Positions 4,670 to 5,136 of a DNA stretch of 5,136 nt are shown here, one piece after another. Numbering within the stretch: the stretch's first letter is position 1; each line of letters begins with the position of its first letter. Under the pieces are notes generated by a model that worked only from the letters and a program-made list of their open reading frames with translations, did no database searches and had not been told where the DNA came from. The DNA comes from Nitrospira sp. (GTDB taxonomy: Bacteria > Nitrospirota > Nitrospiria > Nitrospirales > Nitrospiraceae), in the NCBI GenBank assembly GCA_030456405.1, contig JAKDNQ010000177.1, positions 1 to 5,136 on the forward strand, given 5' to 3'. The position numbers and the translations under genes are program-made.

Positions 4670-5136
4670 TCAAACTCTCCCTAACCGCACTGGCCCGTAG
4701 GTTTGGCGGGCTTGCTGGAGTTCCTTGATATGACGTCGAAGGGCTGGGCCGAATTGGGAGGCCAGGATTGCTTTTCTGTGGGGTGCGACGTTGTGCTCGA
4801 CTTGCTCGATCGTGTCTTCCAACTGCTTGACCAGTCTCTGGCCTGAGCCGGTGAGCCATTTGAGGTGCCAGCTGGCGTATGCCAAATCCTGGATGGAGTA
4901 GCGGACGGATTCCACTTCTTCGAGGCAGCGAAACCTGGCTCGCTGCAGATCGCGCTGGGTGAGTCCTGCCCGCTTCCACCGAGCAGATCCACCCGGCCCC
5001 GATGCCCAGGTTGAGAGCCGTTCGAAGAGCATCGCTCCCATGGTAAAGGTAAAAGCCGCGTGCAGAATGCCTCTAAGCGGCCGCAGACTGCGACGCCAGG
5101 GGGAATAGAAAATCTGTTGGTTATGGTCACCGTGAA
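4670..5136 (-). CDS. Unrecognised helical protein, C-terminal 154 residues (partial)
   Basis: An open minus-strand frame enters from the right edge (first full codon ends at 5134) and stops at TGA 4670-4672. It is preferred over two overlapping minus frames because its third codon positions are strongly GC-rich and its composition is that of a helical soluble protein; the others are Ser/Pro/Arg-rich shadows. An internal ATG at 5041 would give 123 residues but has no SD, and the frame is open upstream, so the start is probably outside the window. Visible parts: QQIFYSPWRRSLRPLRGILHAAF, then hydrophobic FTFTMGAMLF, a basic linker, and long amphipathic helices such as SIQDLAYASWHLKWL and LVKQLEDTIEQVEHNV, ending ARQTYGPVRLGRV. 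I do not recognise a family or a catalytic motif. Its last 14 codons resemble the sequence at 2093-2137. Confidence 0.65.
   Translation of the reverse strand, partial: HGDHNQQIFYSPWRRSLRPLRGILHAAFTFTMGAMLFERLSTWASGPGGSARWKRAGLTQRDLQRARFRCLEEVESVRYSIQDLAYASWHLKWLTGSGQRLVKQLEDTIEQVEHNVAPHRKAILASQFGPALRRHIKELQQARQTYGPVRLGRV
4693..4712. repeat. Right copy of a 20-base direct repeat (partner 2116-2135)
   Basis: This copy lies inside the last codons of the edge gene (encoding the RQTYGP region). It matches the left copy at 18 of 20 bases in the same orientation. Location at a gene 3' end is typical of integration sites that rebuild the gene end, but no integrase or terminal inverted repeat is visible in the window. 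Confidence 0.5.

Noticed and set aside
4681..5130. 149-codon minus-strand frame overlapping the edge gene, and a similar 116-codon frame at 4629-4979
   Set aside because: The composition is Ser/Pro/Arg-rich with no helical pattern, typical of shadow frames; the frame ending at 4670 has the expected third-position GC bias and runs open to the edge.
1..5136. tRNA, rRNA, CRISPR array, riboswitch or complete insertion sequence
   Set aside because: No cloverleaf, rRNA segment, regularly spaced repeats, recognisable aptamer or transposase frame was seen on either strand.

Overview
The window comes from a bacterial chromosome of moderate GC content (roughly mid-50s percent by eye). Its gene style is a secreted Ig/PKD-type protein, a small antitoxin ending in an HDHYLYG-like motif paired with a PIN protein, an RHH antitoxin and a DUF4143 ATPase. 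This resembles environmental bacteria such as Nitrospira-type Nitrospirota, but the assignment is a guess from style and not from any marker gene.

Layout. (1) Bases 1-1117, plus strand: the last codons of an unidentified gene, then 2 bases later a secreted three-domain Ig/BIG2/PKD-like protein. (2) Bases 1118-1400: non-coding, dominated by a GC-rich repeat that can fold into a roughly 100-nt imperfect hairpin. (3) Bases 1401-2075, plus: an isolated, AT-richer phytanoyl-CoA dioxygenase (PhyH) family Fe(II)/2-oxoglutarate oxygenase with an intact HxD...H...R set. (4) Bases 2180-2851, plus: a toxin-antitoxin operon with a strong promoter, a small antitoxin-like gene and a PIN-domain protein overlapping by 4 bases. 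The PIN protein has lysine where the family has its second catalytic acid. (5) Bases 3046-3243, plus: a ribbon-helix-helix antitoxin with no toxin beside it. (6) Bases 3369-4517, minus: an intact AAA ATPase with a C-terminal DUF4143 nuclease-like domain, from a strong promoter with palindromic half-sites upstream. (7) Bases 4670-5136, minus: the C-terminal 154 residues of an unrecognised helical protein that runs off the right edge.

The centre (about 2.1-4.7 kb) looks like an accessory or defence-type cargo segment. It is bracketed by an 18/20 direct repeat. The right copy lies in the 3' end of the edge gene. The left copy lies in a 14-codon-plus-stop stretch that resembles the same C-terminus. 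This fits insertion at a gene 3' end, or a dispersed repeat, but no integrase is visible.

Two promoters (for the antitoxin and the ATPase) place TATAAT only 7-8 bases before the ATG, which predicts leaderless mRNAs. I see no complete undescribed multi-gene system. The best leads are the PIN E-to-K substitution, the leaderless promoters, the orphan antitoxin and the bracketing repeats.
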